64,000 nucleotides of DNA from Pseudorhodoplanes sinuspersici (GTDB taxonomy: Bacteria > Pseudomonadota > Alphaproteobacteria > Rhizobiales > Xanthobacteraceae): the NCBI RefSeq assembly GCF_002119765.1, contig NZ_CP021112.1, positions 4,706,501-4,770,500 on the forward strand, read 5' to 3'. The notes below the pieces were generated by a model. It saw only the letters and a program-made list of their open reading frames with translations. It was not told where the DNA came from and did no database searches. Positions 1 to 9,091 of the stretch are shown here, one piece after another (within the stretch, counting starts at the first letter, position 1; every line of letters starts with the position of its first letter). A program made the position numbers and the translations under genes.

Positions 1-12
1 ATGTTCCGCCGC

Positions 13-53
13 TTGACATAGAACGAATGCAGAACTATGTTCTCTGTACGTTC
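13..53 (+). promoter_or_regulatory. SOS promoter with two LexA-type boxes
   Basis: A TTGACA hexamer (13-18) and TATGTT (36-41) are separated by 17 bases, a near-consensus housekeeping promoter. A GTTC-N7-GTTC direct repeat, the alphaproteobacterial LexA box, lies at 39-53 and overlaps the -10 region. A second copy in reverse orientation (GAAC-N7-GAAC) lies at 21-35, between the -35 and -10 elements. LexA bound at either site would be expected to block the polymerase. The promoter points at the 32-codon reading frame at 83. Motifs are read directly; LexA control is inferred from the known box of this class. Confidence 0.8.
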
Positions 54-82
54 TCCACTAGAGAAGACCAAGGGGGTCCGCC

Positions 83-181
83 ATGCTACGCGCTGTTGTT
101 GAAGAGGCCGCCGCCTTGGCTTCGTTATCGCTGTTTCTGGGAATGATCGCCATCTGGGCCCAGGTTCTGGGCGGTTTGTAA
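83..181 (+). CDS. SOS-controlled small membrane peptide (SidA-like), 32 aa
   Basis: A 32-codon frame starts at ATG 83 behind a purine-rich AAGGGGG at 70-76 and stops with TAA at 179-181. The peptide begins MLRAVVEEAA, continues as an almost uninterrupted hydrophobic helix (about residues 9-30) and ends WAQVLGGL, so it should be a single-pass inner-membrane protein. Its promoter carries two LexA-type boxes. Size, membrane character, SOS control and position before dnaE resemble Caulobacter SidA, a 29-residue SOS-induced division inhibitor that targets FtsW/FtsN. From memory, sidA also neighbours dnaE in Caulobacter. Homology is inferred, not shown by alignment, and a function in division arrest is a hypothesis. 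Confidence 0.72.
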   Translation: MLRAVVEEAAALASLSLFLGMIAIWAQVLGGL

Positions 182-459
182 GTTGCGTCGGTTGCGTTAG
201 CACGATGTCCATATCGTGTCCCAGTGAGTGTGCGTTTGTAGCGTCCGCGGGACGCAGTTTCGGCCGGGCCGCCGGAAAGTGTGAATGCGTTTCCTGCGCC
301 CGGCTGCTTCTCTCTTGTTACAGAACCCAGCGGCGTGCGGTTGCTGGGGAAAACCGGTGCACATTGTAGGCTTGCCGGCTTAGGGGTAGACATCGGCAAG
401 GGCGGTCCCCACCATCGCGTCTGACCAACAGATTTGCCGACAGATTCGCGAGGCCCTCG
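182..459. other. Intergenic leader of dnaE
   Basis: No convincing coding frame is seen. Two short perfect hairpins are present: CACGAT/ATCGTG at 201-218, and GCGTCC/GGACGC at 241-255, the second followed by AGTTTC. Either could attenuate or end the micropeptide transcript before dnaE, but neither has a real T tract. Confidence 0.4.
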
Positions 460-3400
460 GTGTCGGATGCACCCTTTGTGCACCTGCATGTGCATTCTTC
501 CTATTCGCTGCTTGAAGGCGCGCTGAAGATCGGGCGACTGGCCGATCTCGCCAAGGCCGACAAGCAGCCGGCGCTCGCCCTGACCGACACTGACAACATG
601 TTCGGGGCGCTGGAGTTTTCCGAAAAAATGGCGTCGTCCGGCGTGCAGCCGATTGTCGGCACCTGTTTATCGATCGATTTTGGCGACCAACCCCGCGATC
701 CCCGTAATCCCCTGCAAAACAAGACATTGCCGCGCATCGTGCTGCTTGCCGCCCGCCAGGACGGCTACCGCCGGCTGATGCGCCTGTCATCGCGAGCCTT
801 TCTTGAGACACCGTCGAATGAGGCGCCGCATATCCATGTCTCATGGCTGGACCAGGAAACCGACGGCATCATTGCACTCACCGGAGGCGGCCTTGGCGTT
901 CTCGACCAGGCGATTGTTGCGGGGCGTCTCGATCTGGCGCAGCAGCGCAGCGAGCAATTGCGCGTGCTGTTCGGCAACCGGCTTTATGTCGAAATCCAGC
1001 GTCACGGCCTGCCTGAGCAACGTCTGACCGAAGGCCATCTTCTGGACATTGCCTATGGACAATCGCTGCCGCTGGTCGCGACCAACGAGCCGTTCTTTGC
1101 GACACCCGACGATTACGAATCCCATGACGCGCTGATTTGCATCGCCGAAGGCCGCATCATCGCCGAGAACGAGCGGCGCAAGCTGACGCCCGAGCACTAT
1201 TTCAAAAGCCGCAAGGAGATGGCGAAGCTGTTCTCCGATCTGCCGGAGGCGATCGCCAATACCGCCGAGATCGCGCAGCGTTGCTCGTACCGTCCGCGCA
1301 AGATGAATCCGATCCTGCCGCGCTTTTCGACTGCCGAAGCCGTCGTTGCCGATGAAGCGACCGAACTGCGGCAACAGGCCGAACAGGGGCTGGAGCGGCG
1401 CATCGCCGCGCACGGGATGGCGCGCGGTTTTTCACGCGAGGATTACGCCCGCCGGCTCGACATCGAACTCGGCGTCATCGAGCGGATGAAATTCCCCGGC
1501 TACTTCCTAATCGTGTCGGACTTCATCAAATGGGCGAAGTCGCAGGACATTCCGGTTGGGCCGGGCCGCGGTTCAGGCGCTGGCTCGCTCGTTGCGTATT
1601 CGCTGACCATCACCGATCTCGATCCGATGCGGTTCGGCCTGCTGTTCGAGCGTTTCCTCAACGAGGAACGCATCTCGATGCCGGACTTCGATATCGACTT
1701 CTGCCAGGACCGCCGCGACGAGGTGATCCGCTATGTGCAGGAGCGTTACGGTCGCGATCAGGTCGCGCAGATCATCACCTTCGGTACGCTGCAGGCGCGC
1801 GGCGTGCTGCGCGACGTCGGCCGTGTGCTGGAAATGCCGTATGGCCAGGTCGACAAGCTGTGCAAGCTGGTGCCGCAGAATCCCGCCAATCCGGTCACGC
1901 TGGCGCGCGCGATCGATGACGAGCCAAAACTGCAGGCCGAACGCGACGCCAATCCTACCGTGCGTCGCGCCTTCGACATCGCCCGCAAGCTGGAAGGATT
2001 GACGCGCCACGCCTCGACCCACGCCGCCGGCATCGTCATCGGCGACCGGCCGCTGGCCGAACTGGTGCCGCTTTATCGCGATCCGAAATCGGATATGCCG
2101 GTTACGCAGTTCAATATGAAATGGGTCGAACCGGCCGGTCTCGTGAAGTTCGACTTCCTCGGCCTGAAGACATTGACGGTGCTGAAGACTGCCGTCGATC
2201 TGCTGAAGCGGCGCGGTGTCGAACTCGATCTGGCGGCGATCGCGCTCGACGATAAGAAGACCTATGACTTGCTGGCCAGGGCGGAGGCGGTCGGCATCTT
2301 CCAGCTGGAAAGTCAGGGCATGCGCCGGGCGCTGCTCGACATGAAGCCCGACCGGTTCGAGGACATCATTGCGCTTGTGGCGCTCTACCGGCCGGGTCCG
2401 ATGGCGAATATCCCGACCTATTGCGCGCGCAAACACGGCGACGAGGAGCCGGATTATATCCATCCCAAGCTCGAGGAGGTGCTGAAAGAAACTTTCGGCG
2501 TCATCGTCTACCAGGAACAGGTGATGCAGGCCGCCCAGCTTCTGGCCGGCTATACGCTCGGCGAGGCGGACAATCTGCGCCGCGCCATGGGCAAGAAGAT
2601 CCGCTCGGAAATGCAGGCGCAGCGCGAGCGCTTCGTCACCGGTTGCGTCGCGCGCGACATCGCAAAGTCGCAGGCCGATGCCATCTTCGACCTGCTCGAA
2701 CGCTTTGCCGAATACGGCTTCAACAAGAGCCACGCGGCCGCTTATGCGCTGGTCGCGTATCAAACGGCCTATATGAAAGCGAATTACCCGGTTGAGTTCC
2801 TCGCAGCTTCAATGACGCTTGATATGGGCAATACCGACAAGCTGTCGGAATTCCGCGGCGAGGCCGAGCGGCTCGGCCTCAAACTCGAACCGCCATCGAT
2901 CAATCGCTCACGCGAATATTTCGATGTTGAGGGCAGCACGATTTTCTATTCGCTTGCGGCCCTGAAGGGCGTCGGCAAGCAGGCTGTGGAATCGATCGTC
3001 GCATCGCGTGGCGACAAGCCGTTCCGCGATCTGTCCGACTTCGCCTCTCGCCTCAACCCACGAGCGGTGAACAAGCGCGTTTTGGAAAGCCTTGCGGCGG
3101 CCGGCGCCTTCGACAAGCTGGACAGCAATCGCGCCGGCGTGCATGCAGCGGTCGAGACGATGCTGTCGACCGCGACCCGCACGCATGATGCAGCGGTTGT
3201 CGGTCAGAACGAATTGTTCGGCGGCCCATCGCATCGCGAAACGCTGCGCATTCCTGCGGTCGAACCGTGGATGCCGTCTGAACGGCTGCAGCGCGAATAC
3301 GAAGCGATCGGTTTCTTCCTGACGGGACACCCGCTCGACGATTACGCCAACGCGCTCAAGCGCATGAAGGTGCTGAACTGGTCAGAATTCTCAAAGTCTG

Positions 3401-3891
3401 TACTGGCGGGCGCCAATGCGGGGCGAACGGCCGCGACCGTCGTGTCGCGCATGGAACGCCGCACCAAGACCGGCAACAAAATGGGAATCATCGGCCTGTC
3501 GGATCCGACCGGACAATATGAGGCGATCCTGTTCCAGGAAGGGCTGCAGCAATATCGCGACTTGCTGGAGCCGGGCAGTGCGGTGTTGTTGTTCCTGACC
3601 GGCGAAGCGCAGGGCGAAGAGGTGCGGGCCCGCATCCAGTCGGTGGAACGGCTCGATCAGGCTGCCGAGAAGGTCCAGAAGAGCCTGCAGATCTTCCTGC
3701 GCGATCCGGCACCGCTCGACCACATCACCAACCGGCTGGAGCCAAAGGGCGACGGCGAGGTGCGGTTCGTACTGATGCTGTCCGATGGCGGCGAGGTCGA
3801 GATCAAGCTGCCGGGCCGCTACAAGGTCTCACCACAGATCGCTGGCGCCATCAAGGCGGTACCCGGCGTCGTCACGGTAGAGGCGGCCTGA
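460..3891 (+). CDS. dnaE: DNA polymerase III subunit alpha
   Basis: This is the replicative polymerase subunit that extends DNA 5'-3' within the Pol III holoenzyme. The 1143-residue length is normal for the DnaE1 class. An N-terminal PHP domain opens with HLHVHSSYSLLEGA. The polymerase core carries the catalytic aspartates in MPDFDIDFCQ (about D409 and D411), and the C-terminal third holds helix-hairpin-helix and OB-fold segments (around 990-1060). The N-terminal signature and length argue against the error-prone DnaE2 type, despite the SOS boxes upstream. The start is GTG at 460; an ATG giving the same PHP N-terminus is absent. It stands alone, about 175 bases before rpsB. Confidence 0.97.
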   Translation: MSDAPFVHLHVHSSYSLLEGALKIGRLADLAKADKQPALALTDTDNMFGALEFSEKMASSGVQPIVGTCLSIDFGDQPRDPRNPLQNKTLPRIVLLAARQDGYRRLMRLSSRAFLETPSNEAPHIHVSWLDQETDGIIALTGGGLGVLDQAIVAGRLDLAQQRSEQLRVLFGNRLYVEIQRHGLPEQRLTEGHLLDIAYGQSLPLVATNEPFFATPDDYESHDALICIAEGRIIAENERRKLTPEHYFKSRKEMAKLFSDLPEAIANTAEIAQRCSYRPRKMNPILPRFSTAEAVVADEATELRQQAEQGLERRIAAHGMARGFSREDYARRLDIELGVIERMKFPGYFLIVSDFIKWAKSQDIPVGPGRGSGAGSLVAYSLTITDLDPMRFGLLFERFLNEERISMPDFDIDFCQDRRDEVIRYVQERYGRDQVAQIITFGTLQARGVLRDVGRVLEMPYGQVDKLCKLVPQNPANPVTLARAIDDEPKLQAERDANPTVRRAFDIARKLEGLTRHASTHAAGIVIGDRPLAELVPLYRDPKSDMPVTQFNMKWVEPAGLVKFDFLGLKTLTVLKTAVDLLKRRGVELDLAAIALDDKKTYDLLARAEAVGIFQLESQGMRRALLDMKPDRFEDIIALVALYRPGPMANIPTYCARKHGDEEPDYIHPKLEEVLKETFGVIVYQEQVMQAAQLLAGYTLGEADNLRRAMGKKIRSEMQAQRERFVTGCVARDIAKSQADAIFDLLERFAEYGFNKSHAAAYALVAYQTAYMKANYPVEFLAASMTLDMGNTDKLSEFRGEAERLGLKLEPPSINRSREYFDVEGSTIFYSLAALKGVGKQAVESIVASRGDKPFRDLSDFASRLNPRAVNKRVLESLAAAGAFDKLDSNRAGVHAAVETMLSTATRTHDAAVVGQNELFGGPSHRETLRIPAVEPWMPSERLQREYEAIGFFLTGHPLDDYANALKRMKVLNWSEFSKSVLAGANAGRTAATVVSRMERRTKTGNKMGIIGLSDPTGQYEAILFQEGLQQYRDLLEPGSAVLLFLTGEAQGEEVRARIQSVERLDQAAEKVQKSLQIFLRDPAPLDHITNRLEPKGDGEVRFVLMLSDGGEVEIKLPGRYKVSPQIAGAIKAVPGVVTVEAA

Positions 3892-4065
3892 GCGGGTTCT
3901 CAGGCTTTCCTTGCCTTTTTGGCGCAACGCGGCTATATGCCGCCCATCTCACACGCGGATATTGGTTTCCGGCCCCGACAATGGGCCATTGAGGCCGTCC
4001 GGTAGCGGCAGGCACTTAGGCTTGCCGTTCACGCATCCGCGGAGGACAAACCGGAGAAGTTTACT
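3892..4065 (+). other. dnaE-rpsB intergenic region with leader hairpin
   Basis: A short AGGC/GCCT stem followed by five T residues (3902-3920) is a weak terminator candidate for dnaE. An 8-bp stem with one G-T pair, CGGCAGGC/GCTTGCCG (4006-4027), lies in the presumed rpsB leader and ends about 40 bases before the start codon. Leader-based autoregulation by S2 is known in other bacteria, but this hairpin has not been matched to a known class. A GGAG sequence at 4053 serves rpsB. Confidence 0.4.
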
Positions 4066-5064
4066 ATGGCGCTGCCCGATTACAGCATGCGTCAGCTCTT
4101 GGAAGCTGGCGTTCACTTTGGCCACCAGGCCCACCGCTGGAATCCGAAGATGGGGAATTACATCTTTGGCGTCCGCAACAACATCCACATCATAGATCTC
4201 GCCCAGACCGTGCCGATGCTGCATCAGGCGCTGCAGGCGGTGTCCGACACGGTTGCCAAGGGCGGCCGCATTCTCTTCGTCGGCACCAAGCGTCAGGCCC
4301 AGGACGGGATCGCCGAAGCCGCCAAGAAGTCGGCTCAGTATTACGTCAATTCCCGCTGGCTCGGCGGCACGCTGACCAACTGGAAGACCATCTCCGGATC
4401 GATCCAGCGCCTGCGCAAGCTTGAGGAAATGCTCTCCTCGAATGAAGCGCAGGGCTACACCAAGAAAGAGCGCCTTGACCTGCAGCGCGAGCGCGACAAG
4501 CTCGACCGCTCGCTCGGCGGCATCAAGGACATGGGTGGCATCCCGGACATGTTGTTCGTGATCGACACCAACAAGGAAGACATCGCGATCAAGGAAGCGC
4601 AGCGTCTGAACATCCCGGTCGCCGCGATCGTCGATACCAATTGCGATCCGAACGGTATTACCTTTGCCGTACCAGGCAACGACGATGCCAGCCGCGCGAT
4701 TTCGCTGTATTGCGACCTGATCGCCAAGGCCGCCATTGATGGTATCTCGCGGTCGCAAGGCGAACGCGGCGTCGATATCGGCGCTGCCGCCGAGCCTGTC
4801 ATCGAAGAGCTGCCGGCCAAGACCGACGGCCCTGGCTACGAAGTGCTGCCTGGGCCGCGCGGTGTGGCCGACGACCTGAAGAAGCTGCCGGGCGTATCGC
4901 CTGCGATCGAGAAGCAACTCAACGATCTCGGCGTATTCCACTACTGGCAGATCGCAGATCTGTCACATGATGCAGCGCATAAGCTCGGTGAAAGCGTCGG
5001 GCTTCCGGGCCGCGCCGATCAATGGGTCGCCAAGGCTAAGAGCTTCACCGCCGAGGCGGAATAA
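4066..5064 (+). CDS. rpsB: 30S ribosomal protein S2 with C-terminal extension
   Basis: S2 binds the head-body junction of the small ribosomal subunit and helps recruit S1. The N-terminal 230 residues are typical ([42 protein letters not shown]). At 332 residues the protein is about 80-90 longer than the E. coli form. The extra C-terminal part contains a helix-hairpin-helix-like segment ([20 protein letters not shown], then YWQIADLS) resembling the small HhH domains that bind nucleic acid. Such extensions are common in alphaproteobacteria. It forms the conserved rpsB-tsf pair, 58 bases before tsf. Confidence 0.97.
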   Translation: MALPDYSMRQLLEAGVHFGHQAHRWNPKMGNYIFGVRNNIHIIDLAQTVPMLHQALQAVSDTVAKGGRILFVGTKRQAQDGIAEAAKKSAQYYVNSRWLGGTLTNWKTISGSIQRLRKLEEMLSSNEAQGYTKKERLDLQRERDKLDRSLGGIKDMGGIPDMLFVIDTNKEDIAIKEAQRLNIPVAAIVDTNCDPNGITFAVPGNDDASRAISLYCDLIAKAAIDGISRSQGERGVDIGAAAEPVIEELPAKTDGPGYEVLPGPRGVADDLKKLPGVSPAIEKQLNDLGVFHYWQIADLSHDAAHKLGESVGLPGRADQWVAKAKSFTAEAE

Positions 5065-5122
5065 TCTCTACGGCGCGGGACAATCCCGCGCCGCCCACAC
5101 ACAGCACGTTCGGAATATTGAC

Positions 5123-6046
5123 ATGGCAGAAATCACCGCTTCACTCGTGAAGGACCTGCGCGAGCAGACCGGCGCGGGCATGATGGATTGCAAAGCGGCG
5201 TTGACCGAAACCAAGGGCGACGTTGAAGCGGCGATCGATTGGCTGCGCAAGAAGGGCCTCGCCAAAGCCGCGAAGAAGGCCGGCCGCGTCGCGGCAGAAG
5301 GCCTCGTTGGGATCAGCACCGCACCGCAGAAAGGCGCCATCGTCGAGGTCAATGCCGAAACCGATTTCGTGGCCCGCAACGATCATTTCCAGGGTTTGGT
5401 GAAGTTGATTGCCGACGCCGCGCTGTCTACCGGCGGCGATATCGAAAAGCTGAAGGCGGCCAAAGTCGGCACCATGACGGTGGACGAAGCCATCGCGCAT
5501 GCCATTGCCACGATTGGCGAGAACATGTCGCTGCGCCGCACTGCCGCGCTGTCGGTCGGGCAGGGCGTGATCGGCACCTACATGCATAATTCGGTATCTG
5601 AAGGCCTCGGCAAGATCGGCGTGATGGTTGCGCTGGAATCACCGGGCGATGTTCAGGAGTTGTCGGCATTCGGCCGTCTTGTCGCGATGCATGTCGCAGC
5701 AGCGAACCCGATCGCTGTCGATCCTGCCGGCGTTCCGGCCGATGTGATCGAGCGCGAAAAAGCCGTGCTCGCCGACAAAGCCAAGGCGCAGGGCAAGCCG
5801 GCCAATGTGGTCGAGAAAATCGTCGAATCCGGGCTGAAGACCTACTTCAAGGAAGTCTGTCTGCTCGATCAGCCGTTCATCCACGAGACCGACAAGACCG
5901 TTGCTCAGGCCGTCAAAGCGGCTGAAAGTAAGGCCGGCGGTCCAATCAAGGTTGTTGGCTTCGTGCGCTATGCGCTCGGCGAAGGTATCGAGAAGCAGGA
6001 ATCTGATTTCGCGGCGGAAGTCGCGGCGGCTGCAGGAACGAACTGA
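5123..6046 (+). CDS. tsf: Elongation factor Ts
   Basis: EF-Ts is the guanine nucleotide exchange factor that recycles EF-Tu-GDP. The start is ATG 5123, giving 307 residues with the UBA-like N-terminus ([19 protein letters not shown]), and the signature AETDFVARN that contacts EF-Tu follows near residue 80. A longer in-frame opening further upstream overlaps rpsB and does not resemble the family. It is followed closely by pyrH in the same direction, the order found across alphaproteobacteria. Confidence 0.97.
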   Translation: MAEITASLVKDLREQTGAGMMDCKAALTETKGDVEAAIDWLRKKGLAKAAKKAGRVAAEGLVGISTAPQKGAIVEVNAETDFVARNDHFQGLVKLIADAALSTGGDIEKLKAAKVGTMTVDEAIAHAIATIGENMSLRRTAALSVGQGVIGTYMHNSVSEGLGKIGVMVALESPGDVQELSAFGRLVAMHVAAANPIAVDPAGVPADVIEREKAVLADKAKAQGKPANVVEKIVESGLKTYFKEVCLLDQPFIHETDKTVAQAVKAAESKAGGPIKVVGFVRYALGEGIEKQESDFAAEVAAAAGTN

Positions 6047-6076
6047 ACCGAACGCGTGAACAAGGACGATCGCAGC

Positions 6077-6793
6077 ATGACCGAAGCGGTCTATGGACGT
6101 GTGATCGTCAAGCTGTCGGGCGAGGCTTTGGCTGGTTCGGCCGGCTTCGGCGTCGATCAGTCGATTGTCGAAGCGATCGCTGCTGACATCGTTGCCGCGC
6201 ACCGCATGGGTGTCGAGCTCGGCATCGTTGTCGGTGGCGGCAACATCTTCCGTGGTGTCGAAGTCTCGGGCCGGGGCGTCTCGCGCCCGACCGGCGACAC
6301 GATGGGCATGCTGGCCACGGTGATGAACAGCCTCGTTCTCGAGGCCGCCATCACCCGCAACGGCGCTCCCGCCAGCACCTTGTCGGCGGTCCCGCTGCCA
6401 ACCGTCTGTGATCATTTCTCCCGGCAACGAGCGCTCGACCTGATCGCCGGGGGCAGGGTGGTCATCCTCGCCGGAGGCACCGGCAACCCGTATTTCACCA
6501 CTGACACGACGGCGGTGCTGCGGGCGGCCGAACTCGATTGCCAGGCAGTCCTCAAGGCGACCAACGTCGATGGCGTCTATAGCGCTGACCCAAAGCAGGA
6601 CAAATCGGCGGTCCGGTACGACCGGTTGAGCCCGCGCGAGGCGATGGAGCGCAACCTGAAGGTGATGGATACCACAGCGTTCGCGCTTGCCCGCGAAAAT
6701 GCTATGCCTATCATCGTCTTTTCGATCCGCGAACCGGGCGCGATCGAGGCCGTCTTGCGCGGAAAGGGCCGCGCGACCATCGTTGCCGAATGA
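6077..6793 (+). CDS. pyrH: Uridylate kinase
   Basis: PyrH phosphorylates UMP to UDP as a cytosolic hexamer of the amino-acid kinase fold. Family motifs are [12 protein letters not shown] at the N-terminus, [10 protein letters not shown], and the C-terminal [19 protein letters not shown] and [16 protein letters not shown] 6077 gives 238 residues, the usual size; an in-frame GTG at 6056 would add seven unrelated residues. An AAGGA sequence sits about 10 bases before ATG 6077. The gene lies in the tsf-pyrH-frr string. Confidence 0.96.
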   Translation: MTEAVYGRVIVKLSGEALAGSAGFGVDQSIVEAIAADIVAAHRMGVELGIVVGGGNIFRGVEVSGRGVSRPTGDTMGMLATVMNSLVLEAAITRNGAPASTLSAVPLPTVCDHFSRQRALDLIAGGRVVILAGGTGNPYFTTDTTAVLRAAELDCQAVLKATNVDGVYSADPKQDKSAVRYDRLSPREAMERNLKVMDTTAFALARENAMPIIVFSIREPGAIEAVLRGKGRATIVAE

Positions 6794-6870
6794 TGCGCCT
6801 CGCGGATTCGGCGAGGGTATAACGACAACAAGCGGTTTTGAAATTCCGGCGCATTCAAGAGAGCAGCGAG

Positions 6871-7434
6871 ATGGCAGCAACGACGCATGATATCAATGAC
6901 CTGAAGCGCCGCATGCAGGGCGCGCTCGGCGTCCTGAAGCACGAATTGTCGGGTCTGCGGACCGGCCGTGCGAGTGCGAATCTCCTCGAGCCGGTTCAGG
7001 TCGAAGCCTACGGCACCCATATGCCGCTGTCGCAGGTCGCCACCGTCAGCGTTCCAGAGCCGCGTCTTCTCAGCGTCCAGGTCTGGGACCGGTCGATGGT
7101 GCATGCGGTGGAGAAGGCGATCACCGCTTCCAATCTCGGCCTTAATCCTCAGACAGAAGGCCAGGTCATCCGGCTGCGCATTCCGGAGTTGAACGAGGAG
7201 CGCCGCAAGGAACTGGTCAAGGTTGCCCATAAATACGCGGAAGCGGCGAAGGTTGCCGTGCGGCACGTACGGCGCGACGGCATCGACGTTATCAAGAAGC
7301 TCGAAAAGGACCACGAGATCAGCAAGGACGACCACGAGCGCTATTCGGCCGACATCCAGAAGGCAACCGATCAGATGATCCAGGAAGTCGACCAGATGCT
7401 GGCGCATAAGGAAAAAGAAATCTTAACGGTCTAG
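6871..7434 (+). CDS. frr: Ribosome recycling factor
   Basis: RRF works with EF-G to split post-termination ribosomes. ATG 6871 gives 187 residues, the family norm. Characteristic segments are [20 protein letters not shown] and the C-terminal half that forms the three-helix bundle ([34 protein letters not shown]). An upstream ATG at 6838 would add 11 residues that do not belong to the family. A GAGAGCAGCGAG stretch just before the start serves as ribosome-binding site. The gene is in the conserved pyrH-frr-uppS order. Confidence 0.96.
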   Translation: MAATTHDINDLKRRMQGALGVLKHELSGLRTGRASANLLEPVQVEAYGTHMPLSQVATVSVPEPRLLSVQVWDRSMVHAVEKAITASNLGLNPQTEGQVIRLRIPELNEERRKELVKVAHKYAEAAKVAVRHVRRDGIDVIKKLEKDHEISKDDHERYSADIQKATDQMIQEVDQMLAHKEKEILTV

Positions 7435-7469
7435 AATTTGTCCGCCTCAGGCGCGAACGGATCCTTTCG

Positions 7470-8222
7470 ATGTCGATGCCAAAGGTTTCATTGGACGGGA
7501 CTTCGGGTTTCGAAATCCCCCGCCATGTCGCTATCATCATGGATGGTAACGGCCGATGGGCAGCGGCGCGCAGCTTGCCGCGTGCTGAAGGGCACCGCCG
7601 TGGCGTTGAGGCCTTGCGGCGCACCGTGCGCATTGCCGGCGAACTCGGCATCGGCATTCTGACCATATTCGCATTCAGTTCCGAAAACTGGTCGCGTCCG
7701 CAATCGGAAATACGCGATCTTTTGGGGCTGTTACGCCTGTTCATCCGCCACGACCTCGCCGATCTGCATCGCAACAACGTCAAGGTCCGCATCATCGGCG
7801 ACCGCAACGGTCTCGAAGGCGATGTCAGTAGTCTTCTCAATGAAGCCGAGGAGAAGACACGCGACAACGACGGGCTCACCCTTGTCGTCGCATTCAACTA
7901 CGGTGCACGTCAGGAAATCGCGCGCGCCGCACGGCGTCTTGCCGATGAAGTCGTGGCAGGCCGTCTCGCGGCTACGGACATCACCGCGGAGCGTCTGTCC
8001 AATTTTATGGATGCACCCGATCTTCCAGATCCCGATCTGATCATCCGCACCAGCGGCGAACAGCGGCTGTCGAATTTCTTGCTCTGGCAGTCCGCTTACA
8101 GCGAGCTCGTTTTCGTTCCGACCTTCTGGCCCGATTTCGATCGCGCGGCTTTTGAACAGGCAATCTCCGAATATTCACGGCGCGAACGCCGGTTTGGCGG
8201 TTTGGCTGCGGCAGGGTCATGA
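7470..8222 (+). CDS. uppS: Undecaprenyl diphosphate synthase (isoprenyl transferase)
   Basis: This enzyme condenses isopentenyl diphosphate units onto farnesyl diphosphate to make the C55 lipid carrier precursor for peptidoglycan and O-antigen. The motif [13 protein letters not shown] holds the catalytic Asp at residue 25. [11 protein letters not shown] and the C-terminal [20 protein letters not shown] complete the cis-prenyltransferase signature. Length 250 residues fits. The stop overlaps the start of cdsA (ATGA), so the two are probably translationally coupled. Confidence 0.96.
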   Translation: MSMPKVSLDGTSGFEIPRHVAIIMDGNGRWAAARSLPRAEGHRRGVEALRRTVRIAGELGIGILTIFAFSSENWSRPQSEIRDLLGLLRLFIRHDLADLHRNNVKVRIIGDRNGLEGDVSSLLNEAEEKTRDNDGLTLVVAFNYGARQEIARAARRLADEVVAGRLAATDITAERLSNFMDAPDLPDPDLIIRTSGEQRLSNFLLWQSAYSELVFVPTFWPDFDRAAFEQAISEYSRRERRFGGLAAAGS

Positions 8223-9085
8223 TCATGCCGAGCCACGATCCCGCCATGCCCGTGTCGGAGACAACGAGCACGCCCTCGGCGCGCAATCTGTGGCTGCGCA
8301 TCGCGTCGGCGGCGATCCTTGCGCCGCTTGCGGTCGGCGCGGCCTATCTTGGCAGTTGGCCTTTCAGCATTTTCTGGCTGGTCGCTGCTATTGCCGTCTG
8401 GTGGGAGTGGGTCGGCCTCGTCGACCCCGCTGGCCGTCACGTCGTGCTGGCAACCGGCGCCTGCGCGCTGATCTTGCAGGCGATCCTGATCGAGACGGGC
8501 CACGCTGCCATTGCAATCATGGTGATCGCACTGGGTGTACTCGCTGCCGTTGTTACCGCAGGCCGTCAATCGCCGCTGGTCGCCGGCGGTATCGTCTACG
8601 CCAGCGCACTGCTGGTTGCCCCCGTGATCCTGCGCGCGGATGAAGCCTTTGGCTTTGCGGCCATCCTGATGCTCTTCGCCGTTGTCTGGGGAACCGATAT
8701 TGGTGGTTATTTCTCCGGCCGGACATTTGGCGGACCAAAGCTCGCCGCAGCGATCAGCCCCAAGAAAACATGGTCCGGCGCAATCGGCGGCACGATAGTC
8801 GGCATCGCGGCCGCCATCGCGATCTGCCAGCTTTTCGGCATCAAAAACGTCGTGTCGATCGGGCTGATCGCACTGGCCCTGTCGATCGTGTCGCAGGCGG
8901 GCGATCTGTTCGAATCCTGGCTAAAGCGCCGCGTTGATGCCAAGGATGCCAGTGGACTGATACCCGGCCATGGCGGTGTCATGGATCGGCTGGATGGTTT
9001 CATTTTTGCCGCAACTGTCGCGGCGCTTCTCGGTGTCGTTCGCGGCGGCCTTGAAACGCCGGCAAACGCGCTTCTTATCTGGTAG
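8219..9085 (+). CDS. cdsA: Phosphatidate cytidylyltransferase
   Basis: CdsA makes CDP-diacylglycerol from phosphatidic acid and CTP, the entry point to all phospholipids. The 288-residue protein has several hydrophobic helices from about residue 30 onward. The family signature near the C-terminus is visible as [20 protein letters not shown] followed by GVMDRLDG. It begins inside the uppS stop codon and is followed after six bases by dxr, so uppS-cdsA-dxr looks like one transcription unit. Confidence 0.96.
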   Translation: MIMPSHDPAMPVSETTSTPSARNLWLRIASAAILAPLAVGAAYLGSWPFSIFWLVAAIAVWWEWVGLVDPAGRHVVLATGACALILQAILIETGHAAIAIMVIALGVLAAVVTAGRQSPLVAGGIVYASALLVAPVILRADEAFGFAAILMLFAVVWGTDIGGYFSGRTFGGPKLAAAISPKKTWSGAIGGTIVGIAAAIAICQLFGIKNVVSIGLIALALSIVSQAGDLFESWLKRRVDAKDASGLIPGHGGVMDRLDGFIFAATVAALLGVVRGGLETPANALLIW

Positions 9086-9091
9086 ATCATA

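Noticed and set aside
1573-2763. Long reverse-strand open frame opposite dnaE
   Set aside because: An antisense shadow in high-GC DNA; dnaE has unambiguous domains on the plus strand. The same applies to long frames opposite rpsB, pyrH, lpxB and pdhC.
460-3891. Reading the dnaE gene as the SOS-inducible error-prone DnaE2
   Set aside because: The N-terminal HLHVHSSYSLLEGA signature and 1143-residue length are those of DnaE1, and no imuA/imuB genes are adjacent.
3902-3920. A firm intrinsic terminator after dnaE
   Set aside because: The stem is only four base pairs; it is mentioned as a weak candidate in the intergenic entry but not called separately.
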